58,356 bases of DNA. It comes from an uncultured Clostridia bacterium. Lineage in GTDB: Bacteria > Bacillota > Clostridia > UBA1381 > UBA9506. Positions 1 through 6,396 of the stretch are shown one piece after another. Each line of letters opens with the position of its first letter. Within the stretch, counting starts at the first letter, position 1. The DNA lies in assembly GCA_944393605.1 (NCBI GenBank), contig CALYAO010000022.1, positions 1-58,356 of the forward strand, read 5' to 3'. A program made the position numbers and the translations under genes. The notes under the pieces were generated by a model, which saw only the letters and a program-made list of their open reading frames with translations, was not told the DNA's origin and made no database searches.

Positions 1-131
1 TGTCCGTTATCCATGCGGTTTTGACGTTGCCAGATTGCCCAGATACCACGTTCTCATGTGAATCCCCCCATCACACGTCACGTTTCTGTCACCTTGCTGT
101 AATATTACTGTAACATAACGCGCCCCAGACG

Positions 132-362
132 TCAATCGGGAATAATGGACAAGGTTTCAACAACAAATTTGGCACTTTTGCATAAATTTTTGTCGATTTT
201 GGTCGAAATGTTTATATAATATGTAAAGAGGCTGAACCACATGCAAGGCACAAAAAAGCGAGTAGGAAGCAATCGCTTCCTACTCGCTGCATCATAACAT
301 CTGCCAGCAATACCAGTACCGAAACAACAATAGGCCGTGGAGGGGATAAGCGCATTCTTCAT
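132..362 (-). CDS. Possible short ORF running through a terminator (doubtful)
   Basis: An open frame of 76 codons starts at an ATG preceded by a very strong ribosome site (GGAGGAGGGCGAC), just downstream of the ribbon-helix-helix gene. The perfect terminator at 252-288 lies inside the frame, about 25 codons in, and no stop codon precedes it. Transcripts that end at the terminator would carry about 37 codons and no stop. The predicted peptide matches no family I know. It may be a real small peptide, a decayed gene 5' end, or chance. The good ribosome site is the only positive evidence. Confidence 0.2.
   Translation of the reverse strand: MKNALIPSTAYCCFGTGIAGRCYDAASRKRLLPTRFFVPCMWFSLFTYYINISTKIDKNLCKSAKFVVETLSIIPD
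252..288 (-). terminator. Strong intrinsic terminator of the leftward sigma/XRE cassette
   Basis: A perfect 14-bp stem (arms 257-270 and 275-288, loop AATC on the plus strand) is followed on the minus strand by six T residues (252-257). It would end leftward transcription coming from the ribbon-helix-helix and XRE genes. Confidence 0.9.
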
Positions 363-387
363 GTCGCCCTCCTCCTGTCATTTTATG

Positions 388-585
388 CTACTTGTCCGCC
401 TGTTGTAGCAGGAGTGCAATCCCTCTGCGGCATGCTTCACTTTTTGTTATGCCCCTTGCTTTGCAGTATCGGAGGAGCTTGTTGTCCGTTTCTTCGTCCA
501 TGCGGATGTGGCACCGGATGGTCTTGGGCTTGTCCGCTTTGGGGCGGCCTACCTTTTTGTTCGGCTTACTGTCGAACGCAGCCAT
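388..585 (-). CDS. Small ribbon-helix-helix DNA-binding protein
   Basis: 65-aa basic protein. A Lys/Arg-rich N-terminal arm (KKVGRPKADKPK) is followed by a beta-strand (TIRCHIRMDEET) and two helices (DNKLLRYCKARGITKSEACRRGIALLLQ), the pattern of MetJ/Arc/CopG-type repressors common on mobile elements, where they control plasmid copy number, toxin-antitoxin genes or transfer genes. The ATG at 585 has AAGGAAG about 8 nt upstream. The frame stays open further upstream, but those residues are unlike this family and overlap the 59-aa gene. It overlaps that gene by 20 bp, which suggests translational coupling, and is the last clear gene before the terminator at 252-288. Its target is unknown. Confidence 0.75.
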   Translation of the reverse strand: MAAFDSKPNKKVGRPKADKPKTIRCHIRMDEETDNKLLRYCKARGITKSEACRRGIALLLQQADK

Positions 586-745
586 GCTTTCCACTTCCTT
601 TCGGGCATTTGCTGCCGTACAAACCGGGACGCTCCTGACTGTGACTGATGATCGTTTCTGCGTTGCATCTTCGCCATTTCTCTGCCAGCTCAAGGCGTTG
701 GCGGGTGGCACTTCCCGCACGGGCCATACCCCAGATTGAGTCCAT
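566..745 (-). CDS. Small basic protein of unknown function
   Basis: 59-aa ORF whose ATG is preceded by a near-ideal ribosome site (AAGGAGGAGCTACA). It is rich in Arg, Lys and Ser, contains an acidic/basic helix (RLELAEKWRR), and has no membrane segment or recognisable domain. It overlaps the start of the ribbon-helix-helix gene by 20 bp in another frame and lies 127 bp downstream of the XRE/S24-like gene on the same strand. The strong ribosome site and tight packing argue that it is translated, perhaps to couple expression of the repressor. No homologous family is recognised, so the function is unknown. Confidence 0.5.
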   Translation of the reverse strand: MDSIWGMARAGSATRQRLELAEKWRRCNAETIISHSQERPGLYGSKCPKGSGKHGCVRQ

Positions 746-872
746 TGTAGCTCCTCCTTTGTTTCTGGTGCTTCCCAATATTTTTGAATGAATAAGTTCC
801 CAAAAACAGAATTCCACACAATCATTGATTTTTTTGGTCAAAGTTTCCTTCCCGCTGGTCAATATTGACGCT

Positions 873-1457
873 TCATTTTCGACAGTGCCATTGGAGGGTT
901 CCTACGACCTTGCCAACCACTTGCCCAAAACTGAGTTGAAATATCTTGGGCAGCGTTTTATGGGGAGAAATGCGGATATTTAAAATGACGTTGCCATTTC
1001 GGATATAATACTCGCCAAGCCAGTATGCACCCTCCGCATCATACAACACCCAATCCCCTTGGCCATACTCAGCAGTTTGGTCGACAATGACCAAGTCGCC
1101 CGTGTGCACGCCTGGAAATTGCATGATTTCCTGTACCACAAATCCCATCAGCTCTCCCTGATTAGCACAGGCTGCTATGGGAAGAATGGCTTTGTCGATG
1201 CATTCTTTCCCGTGGTAGACGTCAATGATTTTGCCCTGCGGCATTGGCTTTTCTACGTTTGTGATACCCAACAGGTAGTCAACAGAGACATTGAGCGTGC
1301 TGGAAAGGGCCCTGAGTTCCTGTGCTGACGGGCAAGAATAACCGGTTTCGTAGTTTGAAATGGTGGAATCTTGTTTGTGCAAAATGGCAGCAAGGTCTGC
1401 CTGGGTCATCCCTTTCGCGTTGCGTTCTTCTTTCAGGCGCTTACATAATATGTCCGT
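873..1457 (-). CDS. XRE-family regulator with S24/LexA-like C-terminal domain, probable ACG start
   Basis: The protein joins an N-terminal helix-turn-helix (GMTQADLAAIL ... TISNYETG ... PSAQELRALSSTLNVSVDYLLG) to a C-terminal beta domain resembling the LexA/CI S24 fold (PGVHTGDLVIVD ... GQGDWVLYD ... LGEYYIRNGNVILN). The SM-x-P serine of active autopeptidases is not visible, so it may not self-cleave. The first ATG (1409) would remove helix 1. Upstream in frame, a codon ACG at 1457 sits 8 nt after GGAG and leads into DILCKRLKEERNAKG, the expected first helix, so I place the start there (194 aa; 178 aa from ATG). It probably represses the sigma cassette or element functions. Confidence 0.7.
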   Translation of the reverse strand, partial: TDILCKRLKEERNAKGMTQADLAAILHKQDSTISNYETGYSCPSAQELRALSSTLNVSVDYLLGITNVEKPMPQGKIIDVYHGKECIDKAILPIAACANQGELMGFVVQEIMQFPGVHTGDLVIVDQTAEYGQGDWVLYDAEGAYWLGEYYIRNGNVILNIRISPHKTLPKIFQLSFGQVVGKVVGTLQWHCRK

Positions 1458-1472
1458 ACCAATCTCTCCTTT

Positions 1473-1961
1473 TTATTGATATTGTTCGCTTTCCCAACCT
1501 TCTTCCGTGATGCCGGAAATAAAGGCCCGTACAACCCCCACGCTGATTGCGCCTGTCAATGTACACTCCCAACGCTCGGTTTTCCAGTATACACAGAATA
1601 GCCCGATGTCGCCGGTATAATAAAACGCATGTGGATTCTGGCACTGATAGAGCGTCACTTCCCATCCGTTGATTTGCAAAACCGAATGCAGGACATATCC
1701 AACGCTTGTCATGGCGCTATGCCGCGCCTCTTCTTCATGCCCATCGTTTAAGCCCGTGTAGGATGTTGGCCCCAGAATCCAAGTGTCGAGGCCGCTTTCC
1801 GGGGCAAAGGCAAACTGGATGACGGGGTCTGGATGGTTGGGATCCACGTTCCATGCCGAATAGTGTACCGGATCTATCGGCGGGCGCAGGCCAATGATGA
1901 TACCAAGCTCCTGTTCCGCGATGGTGTAACATTCATTGGCTGAGGCCGCTTGCTTTTTCAT
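1473..1961 (-). CDS. Soluble protein resembling the anti-sigma C-terminal domain
   Basis: 162-aa protein with no signal peptide or membrane segment. It begins one base after the anti-sigma stop codon, so the two are co-translated. Its second half aligns by eye with the end of the anti-sigma protein: GWEVTLYQCQN ... FCVYWKTERWECTLTGAIS ... VRAFISGI against WLINIYIVEDN ... IFAKWYAEQ ... LHCTVSTTL ... LKAFLKGL. This suggests a soluble paralogue of a DUF4367-type domain. The role is unknown; it could compete with the membrane protein for a partner. The paralogy rests on eye alignment only. Confidence 0.7.
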   Translation of the reverse strand: MKKQAASANECYTIAEQELGIIIGLRPPIDPVHYSAWNVDPNHPDPVIQFAFAPESGLDTWILGPTSYTGLNDGHEEEARHSAMTSVGYVLHSVLQINGWEVTLYQCQNPHAFYYTGDIGLFCVYWKTERWECTLTGAISVGVVRAFISGITEEGWESEQYQ

Positions 1962-2663
1962 TTATTTACTCCTCCATTCCAACCCTTTTAGAAAGGCTTT
2001 CAGTTCCTCCATCGGCAAAGTGGTGCTGACGGTGCAGTGCAGGCCGCCACCTTGTTCCTGTTCAGCATACCACTTGGCGAAAATGGATTGTCCATTATTG
2101 TCCTCAACGATATAAATGTTGATAAGCCAATCTTGAATAGCCAACGTATCTTGTGCAACCAAGTCCCCATAAACGGCGCTTCCCATTTCTGTGTCATAGT
2201 CAGATGTGGTTTGCGCCAGCCTCAACATTTTTTTATCATCCTCAAAATCAAACTTTACCAGTTTAGCGGTCTGATTTTCATCTTTCTCGATGCTGATTTC
2301 CAGTGTCATTTCCCCCGTATCCTTTGGGATGAGTAACGGACAACCAAGCTGTTCAATGGCATAGGAATACGCTTCATCAGATGGGAGTACCTTTGTTTCG
2401 GGGGAAGTAAAACCACTTTGAATCTGGACTTGATGGCCGCTGGTATCCACAGAAGTCTGATACACAGTAATTCTGACAGCACAGATACTTCCGGCGACCA
2501 GCAGCAACAAGGCTGCCAATACCAGAACTGTGCGCAAGCGCCTTTTGAAACGGCGCAAATCGGCTATCACGGGCTTTGTTTTCGGGCAATCGCCTATATA
2601 TTGGCGAAATTCGTATTGAGTGGCCTGTTTGAGCAGCACATCCAGCTTCTTGCGTTTCATCAT
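1962..2663 (-). CDS. Membrane anti-sigma factor with DUF4367-like extracellular domain
   Basis: 233-aa single-pass protein. A short cytoplasmic region (about residues 1-40, with YRQYIGDCP-like helix and basic stretch RRFKRRLR) precedes one transmembrane helix (about 45-65, VLVLAALLLLVAG) and an extracytoplasmic domain that ends in the WLINIYIVED ... FLKGLEW pattern of DUF4367-type domains. The start overlaps the sigma gene stop (ATGA, 2660-2663) and has GGAGG 8 nt upstream. By analogy with ECF systems, the cytoplasmic part would hold the adjacent sigma factor inactive until an outside signal is sensed. The signal is unknown. Confidence 0.8.
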   Translation of the reverse strand: MMKRKKLDVLLKQATQYEFRQYIGDCPKTKPVIADLRRFKRRLRTVLVLAALLLLVAGSICAVRITVYQTSVDTSGHQVQIQSGFTSPETKVLPSDEAYSYAIEQLGCPLLIPKDTGEMTLEISIEKDENQTAKLVKFDFEDDKKMLRLAQTTSDYDTEMGSAVYGDLVAQDTLAIQDWLINIYIVEDNNGQSIFAKWYAEQEQGGGLHCTVSTTLPMEELKAFLKGLEWRSK

Positions 2664-3205
2664 ACCATCCGCCTCCCCTCATCATCAAAGCCCCGTCTTT
2701 TTAGTTCACGGCGCAGTATTCTTCTGCCGCGAAACAGCCACACATGAACGGTCGCAACATTGGTATTGAGCATGGCCGCAATTTCCTTGCCGCGCAGGTC
2801 GCAAAATGACCACAGGCGCAACGCAGCTGCATACCGCGTGTCCATCCCGTCAAGAATATCCAAAACCACTTGCAATGTTTCGTCAGCAGCAACCGCCTCC
2901 TCTATCCCATCATTGCGCACCAATCCTATGCGCGGCCCATTGGGGTCGTCCAAGGAATAGACGCAAAACTGACGTTCCGTTTTTCTTGCATGCCACGCGT
3001 CGATAGCTGTTGTCTTGGCAACAACAATGAGCCAATAGGCAACCTCCGATTCGGTCTTTAACTTGTATGCATGTTGCATATATTTGCGGAATACGTCTTG
3101 TACAACATCTTCGATATCATTGTCATTATGTAGGATCTTACGCACAATCTCCTGTACCATTGGGCGGTGCCGGATGTAGATTTCTGTCGGATTGAGTTTG
3201 GCCAT
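2660..3205 (-). CDS. ECF-type RNA polymerase sigma factor
   Basis: 181-aa protein with the region 2 and region 4 layout of extracytoplasmic-function sigma factors: region 2 (about 15-80: IVRKILHNDNDIEDVVQDVF ... AYWLIVVAKTTAIDAW) and region 4 (about 115-175: LDILDGMDTRYAAALRLWS ... LRGKEIAAMLNTNVATVHVWLFRGRRIL). It directs core RNA polymerase to its own promoters and is probably controlled by the overlapping anti-sigma gene. The ribosome site is GGAGGTGAGCT before the ATG. Two palindromic operators (3218-3232, 3246-3260) cover the promoter region, so an XRE protein may also repress it. Confidence 0.9.
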   Translation of the reverse strand: MAKLNPTEIYIRHRPMVQEIVRKILHNDNDIEDVVQDVFRKYMQHAYKLKTESEVAYWLIVVAKTTAIDAWHARKTERQFCVYSLDDPNGPRIGLVRNDGIEEAVAADETLQVVLDILDGMDTRYAAALRLWSFCDLRGKEIAAMLNTNVATVHVWLFRGRRILRRELKRRGFDDEGRRMV

Positions 3206-3217
3206 AGCTCACCTCCG

Positions 3218-3260
3218 TAATACGAAGTATTACATTATTGTTTATAAATACTTCGTATTT
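3218..3260. promoter_or_regulatory. Two palindromic operators upstream of the sigma gene
   Basis: TAATAC-GAA-GTATTA (3218-3232) and AAATAC-TTC-GTATTT (3246-3260) are each perfect palindromes around a three-base centre and share ATAC-N3-GTAT. Their centres are 28 bp apart, close to three helical turns, so two repressor dimers could bind the same face. They lie directly upstream of the sigma factor ribosome site. Confidence 0.7.
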
Positions 3261-3347
3261 GTCATAAAAAAAATAAGCCTTTTACCAGATTATACAATAT
3301 CAAGCACAAATTAGTCAAGTATCACTAATAAATATATGTAAAATACA

Positions 3348-3376
3348 TTTATGCAACCGCCTTTTCGTCGTATACT
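3348..3376 (+). promoter_or_regulatory. Promoter of the rightward XRE gene
   Basis: TTTATG (3348-3353) and TATACT (3371-3376) are separated by 17 bp, and the TTG start lies 23 bp further on after GGGAGGTGAGGGCAG. The -35 box is weak. Confidence 0.5.
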
Positions 3377-3399
3377 AAACATACGGGAGGTGAGGGCAG

Positions 3400-3747
3400 T
3401 TGAAAGATGAAATTTATCAATCCAATTTGGATTATCATAAGATTGGAAATCGAATCCGAAAATATCGAACAAAAGCTGGCCTCACCCAAGCGCAGTTAGC
3501 GGAGATGGTGAATACCTCTGGCGCCCATCTGTCTAAAATGGAATTAGGTGTTTACCGCAGCTATTTTGATGTTTATGTTGCGATTGCTGCCGCATTGAAT
3601 ATCTCGCTGGAAGATCTGTTAGAAGGACAAATTTCAATAGAATCAAAATCAGGGGAACAATTGTTACTGGAACGGTATCGCAGACTCAGTTTACCGTTAA
3701 AGAAGATAGCATTGGGATTGCTGGAACATTTAGAACAATATAAATAA
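3400..3747 (+). CDS. XRE-family transcriptional regulator (TTG start)
   Basis: 115-aa protein with an N-terminal helix-turn-helix (IGNRIRKYRTKAGLTQAQLA ... TSGAHLSKMELG ... VYVAIAAALNISLEDLL, about residues 13-70) and a short helical tail that could dimerise. The start is TTG, 7 nt after GGGAGGT. It is transcribed away from the sigma cassette and ends at a bidirectional terminator shared with the next, converging XRE operon. By position it is a candidate for binding the two palindromes in the divergent region, acting as a switch between the two directions, but this is inference. Confidence 0.85.
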   Translation: MKDEIYQSNLDYHKIGNRIRKYRTKAGLTQAQLAEMVNTSGAHLSKMELGVYRSYFDVYVAIAAALNISLEDLLEGQISIESKSGEQLLLERYRRLSLPLKKIALGLLEHLEQYK

Positions 3748-3783
3748 AAAGGCAGCATGGAATCTATCCTTCTGCCTTTTTTG
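3746..3783. terminator. Bidirectional terminator between converging XRE genes
   Basis: The arms AAAAAGGCAG (3746-3755) and CTGCCTTTTT (3772-3781) give A- and T-tracts on both sides. The hairpin serves the rightward XRE gene and overlaps the 3' end of the leftward one. Confidence 0.8.
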
Positions 3784-4108
3784 TTGGTCTGTATGTGAGA
3801 ACCGTATCTACAACGGCTTTGATATAAAACAAGTTACATGCATCTAGGTCTTGTAGTTTTTCGGTAATAGAATTCAAATTGATGACGACTGGCTCTGGTA
3901 AGTCCACATTTAGCAGTGTATCCGATGGTACATTATAAGCATTTGCTATTTTGCAAATTGTCCCAATCGTAGGAGTATTCACATTTTTCTCCAAATATTC
4001 AATATATCTGGTGGACAAATCGGGTTTCTCCGAAAATTTTTCTCTACCTAATTCTAAACGAGTGCGCAGCTCCTGCAATTTCAGACCAATGATTTTTTCG
4101 TCAAGCAT
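3764..4108 (-). CDS. XRE-family transcriptional regulator
   Basis: 114-aa protein with a helix-turn-helix in the N-terminal half (GLKLQELRTRLELGREKFSE ... STRYIEYLEKN ... IGTICKIANAYNVPSDTLL). The C-terminal half (about 75-114) is helical and carries ITEKLQDLDACNLFYIKAVVDTV, an arrangement shared with the upstream neighbour, so the two are probably paralogues. The ATG follows the stop of the upstream XRE gene with no gap (TAA then ATG), so translation is coupled. The recognition helix is unusual in having Phe-Ser-Glu-Lys where Gln is common. Target unknown. Confidence 0.85.
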   Translation of the reverse strand: MLDEKIIGLKLQELRTRLELGREKFSEKPDLSTRYIEYLEKNVNTPTIGTICKIANAYNVPSDTLLNVDLPEPVVINLNSITEKLQDLDACNLFYIKAVVDTVLTYRPTKKAEG

Positions 4109-4456
4109 TTAACAACCATCCTCTGCTGACTGAATTTGTATATCTTGTAGTAAGCTATTGACCACAGAGGCAACACACGTATACTCCTCGGGCGTAAGCC
4201 GATTCCATTCTGAAGTCATTTCATTTATAAGAAAGCCCTTATCTGCATTCACATTTCCGCATAGCAATGCTCTGGCATCTACATCAAGCGCATTGGCAAT
4301 CTTGACAAATGTTGCGGTACTCGGACTTTCGATAGCAGTCTCATATCGAGATATCATTCCCGGTGTTTTGCCAACCAATTTAGCCAGTTCTTTTTGAGAA
4401 AGCCCCTTCAACTCTCGTATTTTCCGAATTCGTTCGCCTAGATTCCTTGAAAGCAT
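4109..4456 (-). CDS. XRE-family transcriptional regulator
   Basis: 115-aa protein with a canonical helix-turn-helix (GERIRKIRELKGLSQKELA ... TPGMISRYETAIESPS ... FVKIANALDVDARALL, about residues 7-65) and a C-terminal helical segment (NRLTPEEYTCVASVVNSLLQDI) probably used for dimerisation. It is the first gene of a two-gene operon with another XRE protein directly behind it. Adjacent regulators of this size on mobile elements often form heteromeric or counteracting switches. The ribosome site is a weak AAAGGG upstream of the ATG. Confidence 0.85.
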   Translation of the reverse strand: MLSRNLGERIRKIRELKGLSQKELAKLVGKTPGMISRYETAIESPSTATFVKIANALDVDARALLCGNVNADKGFLINEMTSEWNRLTPEEYTCVASVVNSLLQDIQIQSAEDGC

Positions 4457-4576
4457 TGTAAAAACCCTTTTTTATTTCAATATTATAGTAATACTTTCAA
4501 AAACGAAACGAAGCAATTAGAATACATTTACTTATACTTCCGATTAAATTGAAAAAATGCAAGGGGAAGGAAAATA

Positions 4577-4598
4577 GGGCGGCAATCGCTTGCCGCCC
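4577..4598 (-). terminator. Terminator of the secreted-protein gene
   Basis: A perfect 9-bp stem (GGGCGGCAA / TTGCCGCCC) with a TCGC loop is followed on the minus strand by TATTTTCC. It lies 11 bp past the stop codon of the secreted-protein gene. Confidence 0.7.
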
Positions 4599-4608
4599 CG
4601 AGCTTCCG

Positions 4609-5043
4609 TTAGTAAACCATCACCGGCCCAGCCTCTGAAACCATCTCCTCGCTATCCGCTCTATGCACTGCCTCCAGCCGGTACCGACCTGCCCCCGTAT
4701 AAACGGTCACAAAGGGAGAACTGACATAATGAGTGTTATTTGCGCTATACGTATTGCGCCAACATTCCTGCCACACATCGGTGCCGATTTCACGATAGAG
4801 GATGAGTTCAACGGACACCGTGCCAGCATCATAAAAACAATCGGTATCCCCATGTACCTCGACCGCGCCTGAGAGGGGCGTGATGGAACTGTTACCCGTC
4901 CAAAGATTGTTCGGGCTGACAACCACGGCCGTGGCAGTAGAGGAGAGAGGCATTTCCGCGGCATAGCACGACAGAATGCCCACAGCCTGGAATACCAAGG
5001 CCAATGCGATGGATAGGGAAATGAGTTTTGCGGTTTTCATCAT
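4609..5043 (-). CDS. Small secreted protein of unknown function
   Basis: 144-aa protein with a signal peptide (MMKTAK, a hydrophobic core LISLSIALALVFQAVGIL, then SCYAAEM, cleavage probably after the Ala). The mature part of about 120 residues is predicted all-beta, with valine- and serine-rich strands and two cysteines. The start is the ATG at 5043 with AAAGGAGGG 7 nt upstream. The longer frame to 5088 would place non-hydrophobic residues in front of the signal peptide. It resembles the small secreted beta proteins common in Clostridia mobile elements, but I cannot name the family. It is monocistronic and terminated at 4577-4598. Confidence 0.7.
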   Translation of the reverse strand: MMKTAKLISLSIALALVFQAVGILSCYAAEMPLSSTATAVVVSPNNLWTGNSSITPLSGAVEVHGDTDCFYDAGTVSVELILYREIGTDVWQECWRNTYSANNTHYVSSPFVTVYTGAGRYRLEAVHRADSEEMVSEAGPVMVY

Positions 5044-5207
5044 ATGAAAACCCTCCTTTGAATGAAAGATCAGCGTTTCCGCTGTCAATCATATGCAAAC
5101 GGAGGGCACATTCGAAAATAACCAATTGTCGAAAAATAAAGTGTATAAAATTTTCATGACAAGTGTTATATTTTTGAGGTTCAACCGTTGGGAGAAGCGC
5201 CATAGCC

Positions 5208-5236
5208 TTGACTTCCGGCAACGGATGCCGTATAAT
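5208..5236 (+). promoter_or_regulatory. Sigma-A promoter with an operator-like repeat, MNT/HEPN operon
   Basis: TTGACT (5208-5213) and TATAAT (5231-5236) are 17 bp apart, nearly consensus. The spacer holds the inverted repeat CGGCA-ACGGA-TGCCG (5216-5230), placed where a bound antitoxin would block polymerase. Autoregulation is inferred. Confidence 0.75.
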
Positions 5237-5296
5237 AAGGGCAAGTAGTACGAGCGGTTCATCGGTTGACAAATGCCACCAAAAGGGGTGATAGAC

Positions 5297-5635
5297 ATGT
5301 GCAGCCAAGAGACATTGGGTCAGATACTGGAGCAGACATCCGCCCGGATGCGGGAACTGTATGGCAGCCGATTGAAGGCCGTTATTCTGTATGGCTCCTA
5401 TGCGCGGGGGGATTATGTTGAAGAGTCGGATATTGACATTGCAGTGCTGGTAGACGCCAGCCGAGCACAAATCCAACAACAATTTAAGGCGGTATCCCAT
5501 TTTGTATCCCGCCTTGGTTTGGAGCATAACGTCGTCATATCCCCGGCCCTCATCCCGTTTGGAGAGTATCAAAAATACAAGCATGCATCGCCCTATTATC
5601 GTGCCATCGCAAGGGAGGGGATCGTCCTTGTCTGA
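5297..5635 (+). CDS. mntA: MNT-type minimal nucleotidyltransferase antitoxin
   Basis: 112-aa minimal nucleotidyltransferase. The family signature G-S-x10-D-x-D is complete (GSYARGDYVEESDID, about residues 39-53), followed by a third acidic strand (LEHNVVI). In HEPN/MNT toxin-antitoxin pairs, such enzymes neutralise the HEPN toxin by transferring nucleotides from ATP to it. The start is the ATG at 5297 after GGGGTGATAGAC; an in-frame ATG 24 bp upstream lacks a ribosome site. Its last 8 bp overlap the HEPN gene. A consensus promoter with an internal inverted repeat precedes it. Confidence 0.9.
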   Translation: MCSQETLGQILEQTSARMRELYGSRLKAVILYGSYARGDYVEESDIDIAVLVDASRAQIQQQFKAVSHFVSRLGLEHNVVISPALIPFGEYQKYKHASPYYRAIAREGIVLV

Positions 5636-6026
5636 AACACAAGAGCTGGCAAAGTATCGGCTAACAGCTGCATGGGAACGCTGTCATGCAGCGGAAAAGC
5701 TGCTGGAGGACAGTTGTTACAAAGACGCCGTTAATCGTGCATATTACGCCATTTTTTTGGCGATGCGGGCTGTGCTTGCGCTGGAAGGCGTGGATTTTAA
5801 ACGGCATTCCGGTGTCATTGCTTACTTTCGTCAAAACTACATTAAAACAGGTATTTTTGACGTGGAATACTCCGATATGATCGGCGATGCATTCCTGATA
5901 CGGACGCAGAGCGATTATGAGGATTTCTACGTTATTGAAAAAGAGGAAGCGGCAGAACAATGCCGGAATGCGGCGTTATTTTGTGAGACAGTCAAAAAGT
6001 ATATCAAAAAGGCAGTCGCCAAATAG
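5628..6026 (+). CDS. hepT: HEPN-domain protein, partner of the MNT antitoxin
   Basis: 132-aa all-helical HEPN protein (ELAKYRLTAAWERCHAAEKLLEDSCYKDAVNRAYYAIFLAMRAVL ... LIRTQSDYEDFY). HEPN toxins are usually RNases with an R-x4-6-H motif; here the corresponding helix reads R-TQS-DY with no histidine, the pattern of the COG1895-type branch, so RNase activity is uncertain. The start is TTG at 5628, 7 nt after GGGAGGGG and overlapping the mntA stop codon, which couples the two. The upstream in-frame ATG at 5502 lies inside mntA and is rejected. The pair probably stabilises the element or defends against phage. Confidence 0.85.
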   Translation: MSETQELAKYRLTAAWERCHAAEKLLEDSCYKDAVNRAYYAIFLAMRAVLALEGVDFKRHSGVIAYFRQNYIKTGIFDVEYSDMIGDAFLIRTQSDYEDFYVIEKEEAAEQCRNAALFCETVKKYIKKAVAK

Positions 6027-6043
6027 GTGGCTGCCCTTTTTTA
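6011..6043 (+). terminator. Terminator of the MNT/HEPN operon
   Basis: The arms GGCAGTCGCC and GGTGGCTGCC, with two imperfect pairs, are followed by CTTTTTT. The hairpin overlaps the HEPN stop codon. Confidence 0.8.
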
Positions 6044-6347
6044 CATTCTCTGGTCCGGGCATTGTCCGGGCTTTTATTTCATCAAATTATTTGGATAAAA
6101 ACACACACTTCGTCACACTTATATAAAATTTTAGGGGGAATAATCAAGATATTTGTAATTACTTGTATCATTTTGGGTATGAAACTTCATTAAGAGGAAA
6201 CAGGATTGCACAAATGACAGCAAGTGCCGCAGCTTACATCCGTCATCTAATATTGATTCCCAAACAGCTTACTGCGGCATCTGGATGGGTGGGCTGTTAT
6301 GGTCATACGCCGCAGGTGGATGTTGTACTACGCACGCTACCCATAAG
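6044..6347. other. Gene-free stretch with inverted repeats
   Basis: No convincing gene is seen here; a 68-codon frame at 6163-6369 has no ribosome site. The stretch contains a perfect 8-bp inverted repeat TGCCGCAG (6225-6232) / CTGCGGCA (6272-6279), and further downstream GGGT and ACCC segments that could pair, leading straight into the SD-masking hairpin at 6348-6389. It may be a structured leader RNA for the following gene. Confidence 0.35.
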
Positions 6348-6389
6348 ACCTCCGATTTTCAAAGAATGACCCATTTGAAGATCGGAGGT
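6348..6389 (+). promoter_or_regulatory. Hairpin that sequesters the ribosome site of the sigma-like gene
   Basis: The arms 6348-6363 and 6374-6389 pair over 16 bp, with one G-U pair and a 10-nt loop. The 3' arm contains GATCGGAGG, the Shine-Dalgarno site of the ATG at 6397. The TTTTTAT after the stem could also make it an intrinsic terminator. Either way, expression should need the stem to be opened. Confidence 0.75.
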
Positions 6390-6396
6390 TTTTATC

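Noticed and set aside
9-57. 16-codon minus-strand ORF behind GGGGGG at the window edge
   Set aside because: Too short to support and cut off from its context; could be a leader peptide, but nothing downstream is visible.
4892-5584. 230-codon minus-strand frame overlapping mntA and its promoter
   Set aside because: It crosses a secreted-protein gene and the toxin-antitoxin promoter, with no family similarity or ribosome site.
6163-6369. 68-codon ORF before the sigma-like gene
   Set aside because: It ends inside the SD-masking hairpin, has no ribosome site and lies in a region better explained as structured RNA.
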